Numbered from the stretch's first letter, positions 1 through 27,330 are shown. The stretch: DNA of 64,000 nt from Girardinichthys multiradiatus (GCF_021462225.1 NC_061798.1:27231320-27295319); one strand, 5' to 3'. Numbers and translations are program-made. The notes: generated from the sequence alone by a model not told the origin.

Positions 1-1046
1 TTATGGACAGTTCAGAAAGCTTCTGGTAACAAACACAAAATGAAAGAAATAAGCTGATGTGAAAGCTTTACCTCCAGAGATGCACCAGTCGAGAGGCCGG
101 AGATCAGGTTCTGTCAGGTTTTCTGACTGGTTTGGTCAGGTCCGATGATGAATATGGTCAATGTGCTCTCTAGAAAATCATATCGACTTAAGAGTCATAT
201 TTTTAATTTAGCCAGAAGCTTTGCATAAATCTTGAAGTTTTAGTTTTTCATATTGAGTTATCACATTTTCTTTTAGTGTTGGGCAGGACAGATTTCCAAT
301 GAGAAGAAGTGTCCTCTGGACCATGCCTAAATGTGGCCTGAGCAATTGGACCCAAATGCATCCTGGACACTTTCACACATGTATTTAACACTTCCTGGTC
401 TTTGTCAGATTACCCAAGATGCAGATTAACACCAGTTGGAAACAAAGCCTTAGAGTCTTAGGATAAACTTGTTACCAGTAACAGTAAAGCAATATTTCTA
501 AAAACAGGTTCCCTTTATGGTATTTTATAGCACAAAGACTTTAGAAATGTAAAATATGTAGAATTATTTAAAATATTAGATTCATCCCCAAGGTATCCAG
601 TGGATACTGAAGTCAAATAATAAAGAATAAATTAGATCATGATCTAATTGTTTTTATTTGAAACAGAGCAGCTAAAGTGTGATTAAATATTGTTACAGTT
701 ATAATACTGTCTGTAACATTTATTTATTGTTATTTTGATTTAGAAACACAGACTAAAACACAAATATCAGATAATTTGGTATGAGTTTAAGCTTACCGTT
801 TTGCTTTTCTGTTCTTTATAGAGTAAAACAGGTTTAACAAGCTGAAACCACCAGCACTGCTCTATGCTGCATACAGCTGGAGGAGACTCCAGTACTTAAT
901 CTGAAGTCTCATTAAACACATTTTTAACAATAGTATCTGTTTTGAAATCTGTAATTTTTATAAACCTTGGTATGACCCAATGCCAGTAATTGGCTCTATG
1001 TGACCATGCAGCAGTGTTTTCATAAGAGGTGTCTGTTTCTCCCAAG
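1..1046. other. mpv17l last intron, 3' part
   Basis: AT-rich non-coding sequence leading to the mpv17l terminal exon. I searched it for the preceding mpv17l exon, which should encode the LDLKQKFW-type motif and a WPFVQ end, and did not find it on either strand. Upstream exons therefore lie left of the window. No clear repeat is visible. Confidence 0.6.
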
Positions 1047-1280
1047 TTTCTGAACTTTGCCTTGGTGCCTCTATACATCCGGACCACCTTCACCGGCTGC
1101 TGCGCCTTTGTCTGGGCCACCTTCCTCTGCTTCTCACGTCAGACTGGAGACGGCACCGCCGGAGCTGCTCTGGCATGGATGTTCCCACCTAAAGAAGATG
1201 CAGCAGCAGAACCAGCTAAAGACGAAGTAGACCTGAAGCTCAAGGTAGAGGAAACGGCAGCATCCAGGCCTGGAAAATAA
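1047..1280 (+). CDS. mpv17l: Mpv17-like protein, last coding exon (partial gene)
   Basis: Terminal exon of an Mpv17/PMP22-family membrane protein. In mammals MPV17L is an inner-membrane protein of mitochondria or peroxisomes linked to reactive-oxygen handling. The exon follows a pyrimidine-rich acceptor (TTTCTCCCAAG) in phase 0 and encodes 77 residues before TAA. The first half reads FLNFALVPLYIRTTFTG, then a hydrophobic helix, then FVWATFLCFSRQTGDGT. It matches the family C-terminal signature (FxLVP...WATFLCFxxQxGDGT), including the last transmembrane helix. After GDGT a hydrophilic, Ala/Glu/Lys-rich tail of about 35 residues ends in RPGK; it appears longer than the human tail. Earlier exons are outside the window. 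The next gene downstream on the same strand is bmerb1, as in human 16p13.11, which supports mpv17l over mpv17 or pxmp2. Confidence 0.88.
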   Translation, partial: FLNFALVPLYIRTTFTGCCAFVWATFLCFSRQTGDGTAGAALAWMFPPKEDAAAEPAKDEVDLKLKVEETAASRPGK

Positions 1281-2911
1281 CATAACTGGCAGTTGTTCTG
1301 CAGGGCAGACAGTAGAGGGTAAAAACTGGTCTGAAAGGATGCAGCGGGTCCATGGGACAGCAGCTCAGGCTTGTCGTTTTACTTTTCATTGCTTGATTTT
1401 GCAAAAGAGCCATCTACTGAGGTCTCACCGATGTTGCAAACCTCAACCAGCTCATTGAATGTGTTCACCTGCACAGTAATTAAACATACCAGGTCAAAAA
1501 TATGGTTAAATCTACTGCTGACATGCTGTTTTTATTTTTTATTTCGTCAGGTTAACATTGATCATTGTGTTGTTTTACTTCTACAAAGTGAGCTCTTTGC
1601 TAAGCAGAACAAGGCTAAATACTGAAAGTATTTATGAGCATTGCACAGTGCAGCAAGGCTCCACTCTGTGGAGTGGGATCTAATTGATTTGATCAGACCT
1701 TTTTACTTCCTTAAAGCAAACATGAACATCTAGTTTTCATCAGCTTCACTTCTATGATCTCTGTTTGGGTTTCAGTTTGCAGAAACTGGGTCAGTTATAA
1801 AGTCTACTTTGATTTTGATAATTAAAAACATTGTGGGAAATTTCTAAAAAGAAAATTAGTCTCAACTGAATTTCCCTTGTCAGTAATTTCTACTTCCTGT
1901 AAAGCAGCAGCACATTCCAAGAAAAGGCTGGGCTGTGGTGGTTTTTACTACATTATGGAGTCGCCTGAACTTCTCATAAACATCTGACTCTGAAGCTACC
2001 AACCAATGAAGAATTTCAGAGAGTGTTCATACATTCATTCCTCTTGGAAACACATCCTTATTGTGGGCAGTTGTACGGAGTCACTTTTTATTTGAAATTT
2101 CTATTGCCGTTGAGATCTGTGGTGGCTTCGGTTTTCTGACCACAATCCACCACTCTGGTCCATCCCAGGATCTTCTAGTGCCAGAAAAGCTGACGGTGCT
2201 TCTGAACCGGTTTGACATGTAGCTGTCATTATTTGCTCTTAACTGGCTTTTATTAATTTTTTTCATTGTACTGAATCTCTTGAATAATGTTTTCCAAAGC
2301 AGCCCCATGTGCACACAGTTCCTTACAGTTCTTTATGCAGTAAAGTCTTAAGGAATTCAAGATTACAGTTTCTTAACAAAAACCTTTTCTGTCCACTTTC
2401 GCTGCACTACAATTCCCCCAAATTCATTCAGCTATTAGATCATCTTGTGTACTGTAGAGGGATAAAAATACTAACCTGCTTTCTTTTTAACAGAAGTATT
2501 GTTTTTAAACAGTTCAGAAATGGTCTGACACATCTGTCAACATTATGTGGACCCCCAGTTCAGTTCTGAACTTTGGATGCTCAGGTGGAAATCAGGAAGC
2601 AGTGCAATCTTTTCCATGCAATTGTTTTCCATAACTGGTTGCACTAAAGACATGGAGAGGCAAACATGCCCCGGATGCCTAGCAGACGGAGCAATTTGTA
2701 CCTATTTCTCCAAAAAGTCGTACTTTTCCCTGTAGCCACAAGCACAGTATATGCAGAAGGCATCTAACAGACAGAAGAATGATTAACTTTATTATATTAA
2801 TTAAAATAGAGCTCCAGGTCAAACATTTAGTAACATCTGGCAGACGGAATTACTTTGGAATGATGTTTTGTAAGCAAAAGGTGATGCTACAGATTGTACA
2901 AAAGTGAAATG
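1281..2911. other. spacer downstream of mpv17l
   Basis: It should hold the mpv17l 3' UTR, but I see no canonical AATAAA close to the stop. The remainder is AT-rich and without a recognisable gene or repeat. Short reading frames here have no domain and no splice context. Confidence 0.45.
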
Positions 2912-3537
2912 TGTCACATTGGGGTTTTGGGGTGGACCGAAGCGCAGACAAGAGCTTGGCAGCAGCATTGTGAATAGATCCAGAGCTTTATTCCAAGTTC
3001 ATAGAAGTAACAAAAACACACTGCAGGTACTAACCAGAGTCAAATCCAAAAACTTACATTAGACACTGCAGGAACTCATGGCATGAACGAGGGTAGTGCA
3101 GAGAGTTGTGAACAAAGGAACCAGCAAAGAACAATGAAACAAAACCAACTAATATACTGAGGGAGAACAAAGGCAGGTAATTAAAGGAACTGAGAACAGG
3201 TGAGACAAGGAGGCAGAGGGAGCAGGTGAATCTAAAAACAAGATTAACACATGGTGAAGGAACTAACTAACAAATAAAGACACACACAGACCAAGCAAAC
3301 TTATAGTCAAAGATAAATAATCAAAAGAAGCATAGGAAAACTAGAATAACCATGAACTAAAGGAAACAGAAGAACAACAACAACATAAGATCTGGCAACC
3401 TAAATATAAACAAAGAGCCTATAAGGAGACCCAGATTACAAACTAAACAAACCTAAAACCACACTGACAGAAACAACTGGAAACAAGCAGAGAACATTAG
3501 GAAATACAAACAAAGTCTAAAATGTCACATCCTGACA
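2912..3537 (-). mobile_element. LTR-like element (possible solo LTR)
   Basis: On the minus strand this 626-bp block starts TGTCAGGATGTGACA and ends AATGTGACA, so it has the 5'-TG...CA-3' form of an LTR. An AATAAA signal (GGAATAAAGCTC) lies near the 3' end, followed by TTGTCTGCGCTTCGGTCCA. The flanks (AAATG and AAATA) match at only four of five bases, so a target duplication is not certain. No internal gag/pol sequence is present, so it would be a solo LTR. A non-autonomous DNA element with TGTCA ends is the main alternative. Confidence 0.5.
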
Positions 3538-4732
3538 AAATAATGTATTGCTTTGATTGATTCTTTTAGAAATAAAAAGCGCTGATTGAATTAAAAGACT
3601 GTAGCAGGATTAAAACAACTACAAATGTAAATATACTGTGCTTGTTATTACAGCAGTACAAAAAAAGCAACACTTGTTCACGATTACGTCCTGTTAATTT
3701 GTTTTTTAAATAAGCGAGCCAGGGATTATCTCCTTCTGGCCACACCCATCCATCATTCGTCCACGCCACCTCCCTTCTACTCGTCTCACCCCCTCCACAA
3801 CATCTAAGTGTGCCTCTGCTGAGCTGCCCACATCAGGCAGGCTTTCTTCACAGAGTTAATTCACTCATTGTGGTTATTCTTCTGCATGTGAAGCGTATAC
3901 TGGAATCTTTCAGAATCACAAGGTTTAAATTCTGTGTTTAAAAAAGGAACAACATGATTTTCTACACAATTTAAACACTGCAGGGAAGAATGTTGAGAGT
4001 AACCAGTAAATCACAGTTATTGTGTCACAGGAAGCCATGGAAATCACTTTCTTCTTACTTTTTGCTTGTCATGTTTTATACCTGGCTTTGCTAAAAGGAA
4101 ACTTTACCAGCTCAACAAAAAGACTGAAATACATCTGATACTTTCTATGTGAAAAGTAATTTGTGTTTTTTTCCCATCCGATTAAAGATGTTTACTTGAA
4201 TTTCAAAATGCCGCCCACCTTTTCTTCTACTTCACATGAATGAAATATTGTTGTTTCCTCTCTTTTCTTTGCATTTCTGCTATTTTCTATCTTAATTCTA
4301 ATGTATTCAAACCTTCAGATGTTGTGTCCATTGGGTGGTCTTACCTCCATTGCTTGTTTCAAAGAGACATAACTTTAGATCCTGCTTTTATTTTCTGTTA
4401 TGACAAACCTTTAATTTCACTACCTATTTCTGCTTACATGACAGAAAAATATCCACTTCTGTTTTCTTATAGCATAGAAACTATGTGAGCATGCAATGCT
4501 ACGTGCTTGTAACATTTCATGTCTCATACAACTGAGTTTAGTGTATATGTTTAAAAATAAGCGTATGATTTGCAATGTGGATCAAACAATACAAACACTA
4601 CAGCTGTTTGGAAGTAGGAATTAATTATCTGTGTAATGAGGTGTTTTGCTTTCAGTTTTTTTCTCATTAAATGAAAGTTTGTATGGAGATTTTTTCTATA
4701 CTGGATATGAAATGTCATGGCATTTAATTATA
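3538..4732. other. spacer without recognisable gene
   Basis: AT-rich non-coding sequence. Reading frames here, for example at 4240-4488, are low-complexity hydrophobic translations with no recognisable domain and no supported splice sites. Confidence 0.45.
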
Positions 4733-6276
4733 GAAGCAAATCGTTACCATATTTCAAATGAAAAAGCATTTCCAGAAATGCTTTTTCATTTTAAGAATGT
4801 GGCTGCATTATTTGACCCATAAATAAAATTAGTAATCAATCATCCTATTTGCATTTTAATTTTCTTCTTCAAGACTGCACATTTTATGCCATAATCAAAA
4901 AGAAAACAAAGCAGACATTGCTTTTTTGTTTTCGTGGTCTGCCCGCAAAGTACTGCCCAGAACTCGAAAACGAAAAAGCATTCCAAGCGGCGGGCGCAGC
5001 AGAGTGACGTCAGCAGCCGCTCTTCCTCAGCTCCCTGCTGAATGAGCTACCCATCTTGTTCGGTAGGGGGCGCTGTGCACGTCAGCATTGCATTACATTG
5101 CAAACGTGCCAAGAAATTGAATTGCAGCAGGGCCGAGCTCAATTTGTGGCAGTGGCAGGCAGAACTGGTAGTTCTGGTGGCAGACTGTGGCAGTTCCGCC
5201 AAAGCTGCCACCGGAACTGTATTCCGCGAGGATGCCAGAAGGTGCCAGACCGGCCGTAAAAGTTTGCCAATGCGGTTGCCGCTGTTTTTGTGGAAGCTGA
5301 TGCTGATTATCGGCAAATGGGTTGTCATTGTTGTTATAGCCTGTTACCTTTAAATAATGATTTCATTATTGATTATTATTTAATAAACAGCTTTAGACCC
5401 ATAACATAAGGTGATTGTATTTACTTGACAATGGAAAATAAATAACACTATGTGTATGTGTGACGTGTTGAAAGGATGAAGATTTATTGCACAAACAGCC
5501 GGTTTATTATAGAGCACGAGCGGCTATTCTGAATTGTCACTCACAGAAAAATATAAATAAATGCTTAAAAACACGCTGGATGTCCCAGGCCATAAGGCTG
5601 CCACCGGAACTACCAGTTCTGCCTGCCACTGCCACAAATTGAGCTCGGTCTTGCTGCAATTCAATAAATTTCTCGGCACGTTTGCAATGTAATGCAATGC
5701 AGACGTGCACAGCGCCCCCTACCGAACAAGATGATTAGCTCGGTCAGCAGGGAGCTGAGGAAGAGCGGCTGCTGACGTCACTCTGCTGCGCCCGCAGCTT
5801 GGAATGCTTTTTCGTTTTCGAGTTCTGGGCAGGACTTTGCGGGCAGACCACGAAAACAAAAAAGCAATGTCTGTTTTGTTTTCTTTTTGATTATGGCATA
5901 AAATGTGCAGTCTTGAAGAAGAAAATTAAAATGCAAATAGGATGATTGATTACTAATTTTATTTATGGGTCAAATAACGCAGCCACATTCTTAAAATGAA
6001 AAAGTATTTCTGGAAATGCTTTTTCATTTTCAAAGTTTACATTTCAAATTGAATTTTGGTATCTATTTGCTGGGGTACATTTTGAAAAATAAATCTCAAA
6101 TGTCATTTTCATTTTAATTAAGTGAAAGAATGAGCAGTATTGAATAAAATTAAAATGCAAATAGGATGATAGATTACTAATTTTATTTATGGGTCAAATA
6201 ATGCAGCCACATTCTTCAAATGAAAAAGCATTTCTGAAAATGCTTTTTCATTTGAAATATGGTAACGATTTGCTTC
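4733..6276. mobile_element. large foldback (long inverted repeat) element
   Basis: Two long arms are reverse complements: about 4733-5183 on the left and 5598-6060 on the right, plus a second copy of the right terminus at about 6145-6276. The outer ends read GAAGCAAATCGTTACCAT and its reverse complement. Just inside each end is a smaller hairpin, in which AAATGAAAAAGCATTT pairs with AAATGCTTTTTCATTT. Both arms carry a full CRE octamer TGACGTCA (5005-5012 and 5773-5780) in a GC-rich patch. The unpaired centre (about 5184-5597) encodes no recognised protein. It looks like a non-autonomous foldback/MITE-like element; I cannot assign a superfamily. Confidence 0.75.
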
Positions 6277-6507
6277 CATATTTAATATTCACTTCGTTGC
6301 TGGGTCATTTTAGCAGCTTATTTAAGATTTGGTTTGCACAGTCAGAAATCTCTGACATTTTGTGTTTATGGGCTTCAGTGACAGCACATTGGTGCTCTAT
6401 TTAAAATTAAGTAATTTTGTCTTGCATTAGTTGCACTAATAACAAAAGATAATATCATTGAATGAATAAAAACAAACTTTATTTTGACTCATTGTGCTTT
6501 TTATTGG

Positions 6508-6532
6508 GTCTGTCTGTCTGTCTGTCTGTCTG
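6508..6532. repeat. (CTGT)n microsatellite
   Basis: About six uninterrupted TCTG units at the left edge of a longer degenerate repeat region. Confidence 0.85.
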
Positions 6533-6533
6533 G

Positions 6534-7010
6534 AAAGTACTTAGAAGTATCAATAAAAGGAACTAAGTTCTGGTAAAGTTCCAGCAAAATAACCTAAAAT
6601 TACTGGGAGACCAATAAATAACCAGTGAAATTCAGGAGAACACTGGAAAGTAACTAATAAGTTGCAGGAATGTGGATAGGAAGTTGGGTAAAGTTTCAAA
6701 AGGTATCAAGTAAGTTCCAGGAAAGTGATAAATAAGTTCTATGAAAGTTTTAGGGAAAACAAAATGAATGTTACAGGATGTGATCATTTCTGATAAAGTT
6801 CCAGGGAAGTCCAAGCTCCATGAAAGTAATCAGTGAGTTTCAATACAATGCAAATTCCAAAAAAGTTATGAAAATTAGACTAAGTTCGAGGAACTGCTCA
6901 GTAAGTAACCTCTAAACTCCAGCAAATTAACCAATACTTTCTGGTAAAGCTTTTTGGAAAGTGCACAGGCAGGAGAGGTTCTGTTAATTTCCAGGGAAAG
7001 TTCTAGAAAT
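6534..7010. repeat. degenerate tandem repeat rich in TTCCAGGAA-like motifs
   Basis: Variants of a unit containing AAGTTCCAGGAAAGT recur at irregular spacing of roughly 25-40 bp, for example at 6575, 6711, 6797, 6985 and 7000. It is a decayed minisatellite rather than coding sequence. Three copies keep TTC-N3/4-GAA palindromes: 6715-6723, 6799-6808 and 6989-6998. Confidence 0.6.
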
Positions 7011-7064
7011 GAAGTCCAAAGTTCTCAGAAATGCATCATGTTTTAAGTAGACTGCCAACTGGAG

Positions 7065-7380
7065 TGCTTTCTAGTTTTTTGAATACATTTCCCCTGTCAT
7101 CTGGAGGATGTTATTGTGACAACACAGTAATGGAGGCGTTTGGGTCACGTGAGTCAGTGATCTGTCCGACCATCCTCGGATGGAGGGGTTTGGGTCACGT
7201 GAGTCAGTGATCCGTCAGACCATCCTCGGATGGAGGGGTTTGGGTCACATGAGTCAGTGATCCGTCCGACCATCCTCGGATGGATCACTGACTCATGTGA
7301 CCCAAACGCCTCCATTACTGTGTTGTCACAATAACATCCTCCAGATGACAGGGGAAATGTATTCAAAAAACTAGAAAGCA
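7065..7380. repeat. 98-bp inverted repeat enclosing a 3 x 50-bp tandem repeat
   Basis: The left arm (7065-7162) and right arm (7283-7380) are near-perfect reverse complements, with outer ends TGCTTTCTAG and CTAGAAAGCA. The left arm and spacer carry three tandem 50-bp units (7131-7180, 7181-7230, 7231-7280). Each contains GGGTCACGTGAGTCAG or the variant GGGTCACATGAGTCAG. The structure resembles a MITE with an expanded internal repeat. Confidence 0.85.
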
Positions 7381-7444
7381 TCTCACATGATGGGTCATCA
7401 TCCAGACTTGTTTGGATGATGACCCATCATGTGAGATGCTTTCT
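7373..7444. repeat. perfect 32-bp inverted repeat (hairpin)
   Basis: The arms 7373-7404 and 7413-7444 are identical reverse complements (32 of 32 by eye) around an 8-nt loop. Its outer AGAAAGCA overlaps the end of the preceding 98-bp inverted repeat, so the two palindromes are linked. Confidence 0.9.
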
Positions 7445-9371
7445 AATGAGGCCAACGTGTAAAATGTTTTGGTCACATATTTCAAGACATGCAAAGAGTC
7501 TTAGTGATCATAATGTTTGCATTATAAACAGAAAAGACAGATAGTTTGAGAACGTTATCTACATAAAAACCAGATAAACCACCATTGAATAGTGGAGGTG
7601 GCCTCTGGTTCCAACATTTAATCCTTGAAATCCTTGCTCATTATCATATCAGTATATGCCTTTTGGGAGGGACAAGTTGTTTAAAAAAAAAATCCTTTAT
7701 ATGCAATATAAGTCAAAAGAATAACTCCAGACTAATTGAGTATTAATGGACGGGGCAGCCATCCTCCATCTCAACAATATAAAATGCTTTACATAAGTAA
7801 TACACTGGTCTTCATTAACATTGTATAAAACAGAGCAAATCCAAGGATAAGCCTGTGTTCAGCAACAGTAGTTACGGTGTTGTGATAATAAGACACATTA
7901 TTTAAAATAATTCTTATAAACCAACAGTCTGAATAACAAAGTCTTTACCTTTCTGTAGAGCACTTTCTTCTGTACGTTTCCCAGGATTTTAATTAATTTC
8001 GACTCTACATTAAATTAATCAACATTTCAACTAAAGACTATAAGAATAACAAGCAGTTAGTGTAACCAAGAATTAAACATATCATTAGTCAATTTAGAAT
8101 CCACTCACTAATATCTCTGCTCTACTGATCAAGTAAACAGAGGAAACATGCAAACAATTCAAAAAAAATAAAAGTCCTATAATTTACTGCACGACGACAG
8201 ATTAAGGGAAGGTTTTATAAGTAGGAAATTAACGATCGAAACATTAAATTGATTAAAGATACCAGGAGCTTGTGTGGTTCCTTCAGAAGTTCAACGAAAG
8301 GAGATGTATGGCCTAATTTTGATTCTAATATCTACTTCAGTCTGACAGGGGAAAGAAAAAGGAAGATAAACAACATTTGGAAGGAGCCTTGATCCGTCAG
8401 CTTTCAGCACCAGAGTTGCCACATAAGAAGAGCAAAAAGCATTCTTGGTCCAACATCTGGCTATTTCACCACATTGAACCAGCAGGACTCCTGCAGGTGT
8501 ATGGTTACAACTCACTGTCTGCAAGCCTGGCTGATGGTGAAAGTTCAGCCCAAACAGCTGTTCTGATCACCCAAACCGTCTTTCACAGCTTGTCCCTTCT
8601 GGACCAGGTTTTTTGGACAGCTAGGTGGTTCCTCAATTTTGATTGGTAATTGGGTTGGATACATATGGCAACTCGATTAAAGAAGGCTATTATCTGATGC
8701 TGAGGACAGATCTGTGGTGTTTGGAGGAAAAACTGGAATCTTGCATGACTTTACACAATAGAGGACACGTCTGAGGTGCTTTAACAATAAGTTTTAGATT
8801 TGAAAATACAGTGACATTTTTAAAGCTAAAACCTTTTTCACTTTCGTAGGAACATGACCCTAATGTGATCTAACAGAATTCTTATCCAATATCTTTATTG
8901 CCCGATTAAATATAGTCAGCATTTATAAGATTTGATTTAAATCCCTTTAAAATAATCAATTTTTGATCATTTTTTAATAAGAATATCAATTTAAAGTGTC
9001 ATTTTTTTTTATCCAGAAAGCCTGCTCCAGCTATGAATTAGTGATAATTTAATCTGCTCATCACCATAGAACATCGCATTTATAACAGAAAGTTTTCCTC
9101 ATTCATCATTTCCACATTTTGAAGGGCCTTGGAAAAAGGATGCTAGAAGGTGAACTGTGAAATAAGAGATGTTCATGTTCACTACATGTTTTTTAACACT
9201 ATTTTCATTTTTTTTTCAGAAATTGTACTTTTTTTTCAAAAGGGGTTTACTCCTTTTTATGTTGTCTTTCTTTTTTGTATGCAGCAATATTTCAAAAGAT
9301 CAAACCTTACGTGGATATGAACCCTACCTTCTGCTATGTAATTTTTCTTAATAATCCAAATGTGTTTCACG

Positions 9372-9378
<7 letters not shown>
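7445..9378. other. upstream region of bmerb1
   Basis: AT-rich non-coding DNA between the palindromes and the bmerb1 promoter. Nothing further is recognised; short frames such as 8377-8649 lack domain or splice support. Confidence 0.4.

Positions 9379-9457
<79 letters not shown>
9379..9457. repeat. (GT)n microsatellite
   Basis: About 39 uninterrupted GT units, ending about 280 bp before the bmerb1 start codon. Overlapping frames on both strands are poly Val-Cys or Thr-His artefacts. Confidence 0.97.
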
Positions 9458-9461
<4 letters not shown>

Positions 9462-9509
9462 CAGCTGTTGTATTTTTAGAATTATCCTCCCAGAGTTAAT
9501 TCGTCTCTC

Positions 9510-9736
9510 CCGGGTCCCTACATCCACGCCCGTACTGCGCATGCTCCCTGCATCCCCTCTTATCTAGCAGGATTTGAAGACTGGGCTGAAGATGCTCTCA
9601 GCGTCTCGGGTCGCTGGTCGCTTGTCACCGGGTGAATATTGACTCATCTGGAGGAACGCAGATAGGGAGGAGAAGGTGCAGACTTTACCCGAAGGTTCTC
9701 ACTCGCTCCTCGGATTTGTATCCCCTCCCCTCGAAC
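9510..9736 (+). promoter_or_regulatory. bmerb1 promoter / 5' UTR, GC-rich
   Basis: GC content and CpG frequency rise sharply relative to the flanks, from about 9510 into exon 1. The block contains TGCGCATGC (9536-9544), the core of an NRF-1 site, and CCCGGG, with no obvious TATA box. This fits a housekeeping or neuronal CpG-type promoter. The transcription start is not defined by the sequence. Confidence 0.6.
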
Positions 9737-25474
<15,738 letters not shown>

Positions 25475-25700
25475 CCGACCAATGTAGCGACCGTTGCAAC
25501 CCCCATGTCACATGACCCAGTCACTTCCTGTTTACTCAGTGAACCACAGATAGCAGCTCTGCCCTTGAGTCTGCTCAGAAATCAGATCTATTTCCCAACT
25601 GTAAGGGTGTGGGGAACCGATCCCTGATCACCATTCAAGGGGGAGTGTTTTACAGTGAGGGACATCTACCAGGACTGTACATGAACTAATCAAAGCTGTA

Positions 25701-25706
25701 AATAAA
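25701..25706 (+). terminator. bmerb1 polyadenylation signal
   Basis: AATAAA 227 bp after the bmerb1 stop, the first canonical hexamer downstream. It is the likely 3' end signal; the cleavage site is not visible. Confidence 0.6.
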
Positions 25707-26559
25707 GTCTGGTAACTGTATGGTTGATGTATTTATGCAGAGACAGATCGGGTCATTCCTGTATGTTGCATTCCTTTAAGACGAGGATGTGTCCGATTGG
25801 ACAAATAAGGCCTAAAAGCACAATATCTATCGCATCAATATTTAATGAGGCTCTGTGACATGAAAACAAAGCCGCTCATTATGTTATTTATGAGAACAGT
25901 TTTCATTCATCCAGTTAAGTTCTGCTTATTATTCATCCCAGCTGATGAAACTAAATTGTTCTATAGAGTAAATGTTATTCATTATTGGTTAATATAGTCC
26001 ATTGTTTAAAGTTCGGTTTGCAGTGGATACTTTTGTACATTAATGTTTACAAGCAAACAATCTCTGCAGCAACCAATGAAAAAGCTTATACCTTACATGC
26101 TCAAACACCCGCAATTATATCTCAACTCATGATGGTTGAAAATGCATACTTCAGACTTCATGTTATTTAAAAAATGATTGTGATGAGTTTCCAAAGCCAC
26201 AAAGATGTCCTCTATGAATGCGGAGAGCAGACAGGCGTAATCATTAATTACAATAACTTTATCTTTAGATGATTAGTTATTTATCTAATTTCCTTGAGGT
26301 TATAGAGCTAATTTTCTCAAGATGATGGTGCTTGTTTTGTCTCAACATCTTTGTTACCCCTTATCATAATGTTGTGTATCTACTTCAGTAGCAAAGATAC
26401 AATCCTCTTCTGTTCTTGCTCTTCTTTGTCACACTTGAAAAGTTTCAGATCAAACCTGAGTAAAGAGAAAAGCAGTTTTCATACAATCATTTCTTGATTA
26501 AGAGGAAATAAAAGCTACCCAAACCCACCGTTCTCTATGTGGAAAAGAAAATGCTCAGT

Positions 26560-27330
26560 TCATGGTTCCCTTGGCAGTAACAACTGCCATTGTGCATTTA
26601 CAAACACTGGGAAAAAGTCTCTAACATCGCTGTGGAGGAATTTTGGTCCACTCTTCCTTGCAGAATTGCTTTGATTCAGCCTCATTGGTTTAACCCTGTA
26701 CATCTTAACTCCATCTGCGTTGGTTTTAATTCCAGGGTTTTGGGTCATAGTCCTGCTGTATAACTTGATGAACTGATTTTCTCTTTAAGGATCTTCAGGT
26801 AGAGAGTGGAATTTATTGTTTCAATTAATTACAGCAGATCAAATTTCTGATGTAGCAAAGCCTCAGACCTTCATACTACCACCACCATGTTTGAGTGTAA
26901 GATGTTACGCTGTTAGTTTTAGGCCAGATGAAACAGTACTCACACCTTCTACAACTTCAATCCGCTGAATATTTTCTCAATAGTCTTAGCTTTCATCAAG
27001 TTGTCAATGTGCCATTGGAGGGATTTTGGTAGGTCAATCACTCCTGTGAAGGTTCTCCACTGTTTCGTGATTTCTCCATTTGTGAATAATGGCTCTTACT
27101 TTGATTCACTGGAGTCACAAAGCTTTAGAAATAGTTTTATCATCCTTTCCAGACTGATAGATGTCAATGACCTTTTTTCTCATCTGCTTTCAGGCTCCTT
27201 TATGACAGGATCAATTAAGTGATCTCTTGATCCTACAAGTCCGGCAATAATCAGTCTGCAGTTTTTTTGGAAACTCAGTTTTCCAAATAAGTGGTCAATC
27301 TAACCTTAAGTATGGAAGAACTTTTAATAA
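26560..27330 (-). mobile_element. decayed Tc1-like transposon
   Basis: Plus-strand phrases ACATCGCTGTGGAGGAATTT, GGTCCACTCTTCCTTGCAGA, ACTACCACCACCATGTTTGA and TCATCCTTTCCAGACTGATA are antisense to a fish Tc1 transposase. Reading frames are destroyed and both TIRs are unrecognisable. Confidence 0.7.

Noticed and set aside
896..1120. Minus-strand 74-aa frame over the mpv17l exon
   Set aside because: The plus-strand reading matches the Mpv17 C-terminal signature and has an acceptor; the minus reading matches nothing.
5042..5353. 103-aa frame and its antisense within the foldback
   Set aside because: They cross the arm/centre boundary of a non-coding inverted-repeat element, with no domain and no relative that I recognise.
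7131..7280. CRISPR-like direct repeats with spacers
   Set aside because: The 50-bp units are contiguous with no unique spacers, in a eukaryotic genome and within an inverted repeat.
9275..9542. Frames rich in Val-Cys and Thr-His repeats on both strands
   Set aside because: They are translations of the (GT)n microsatellite with no conserved flanks; the same applies to the frames at 21457-21773.
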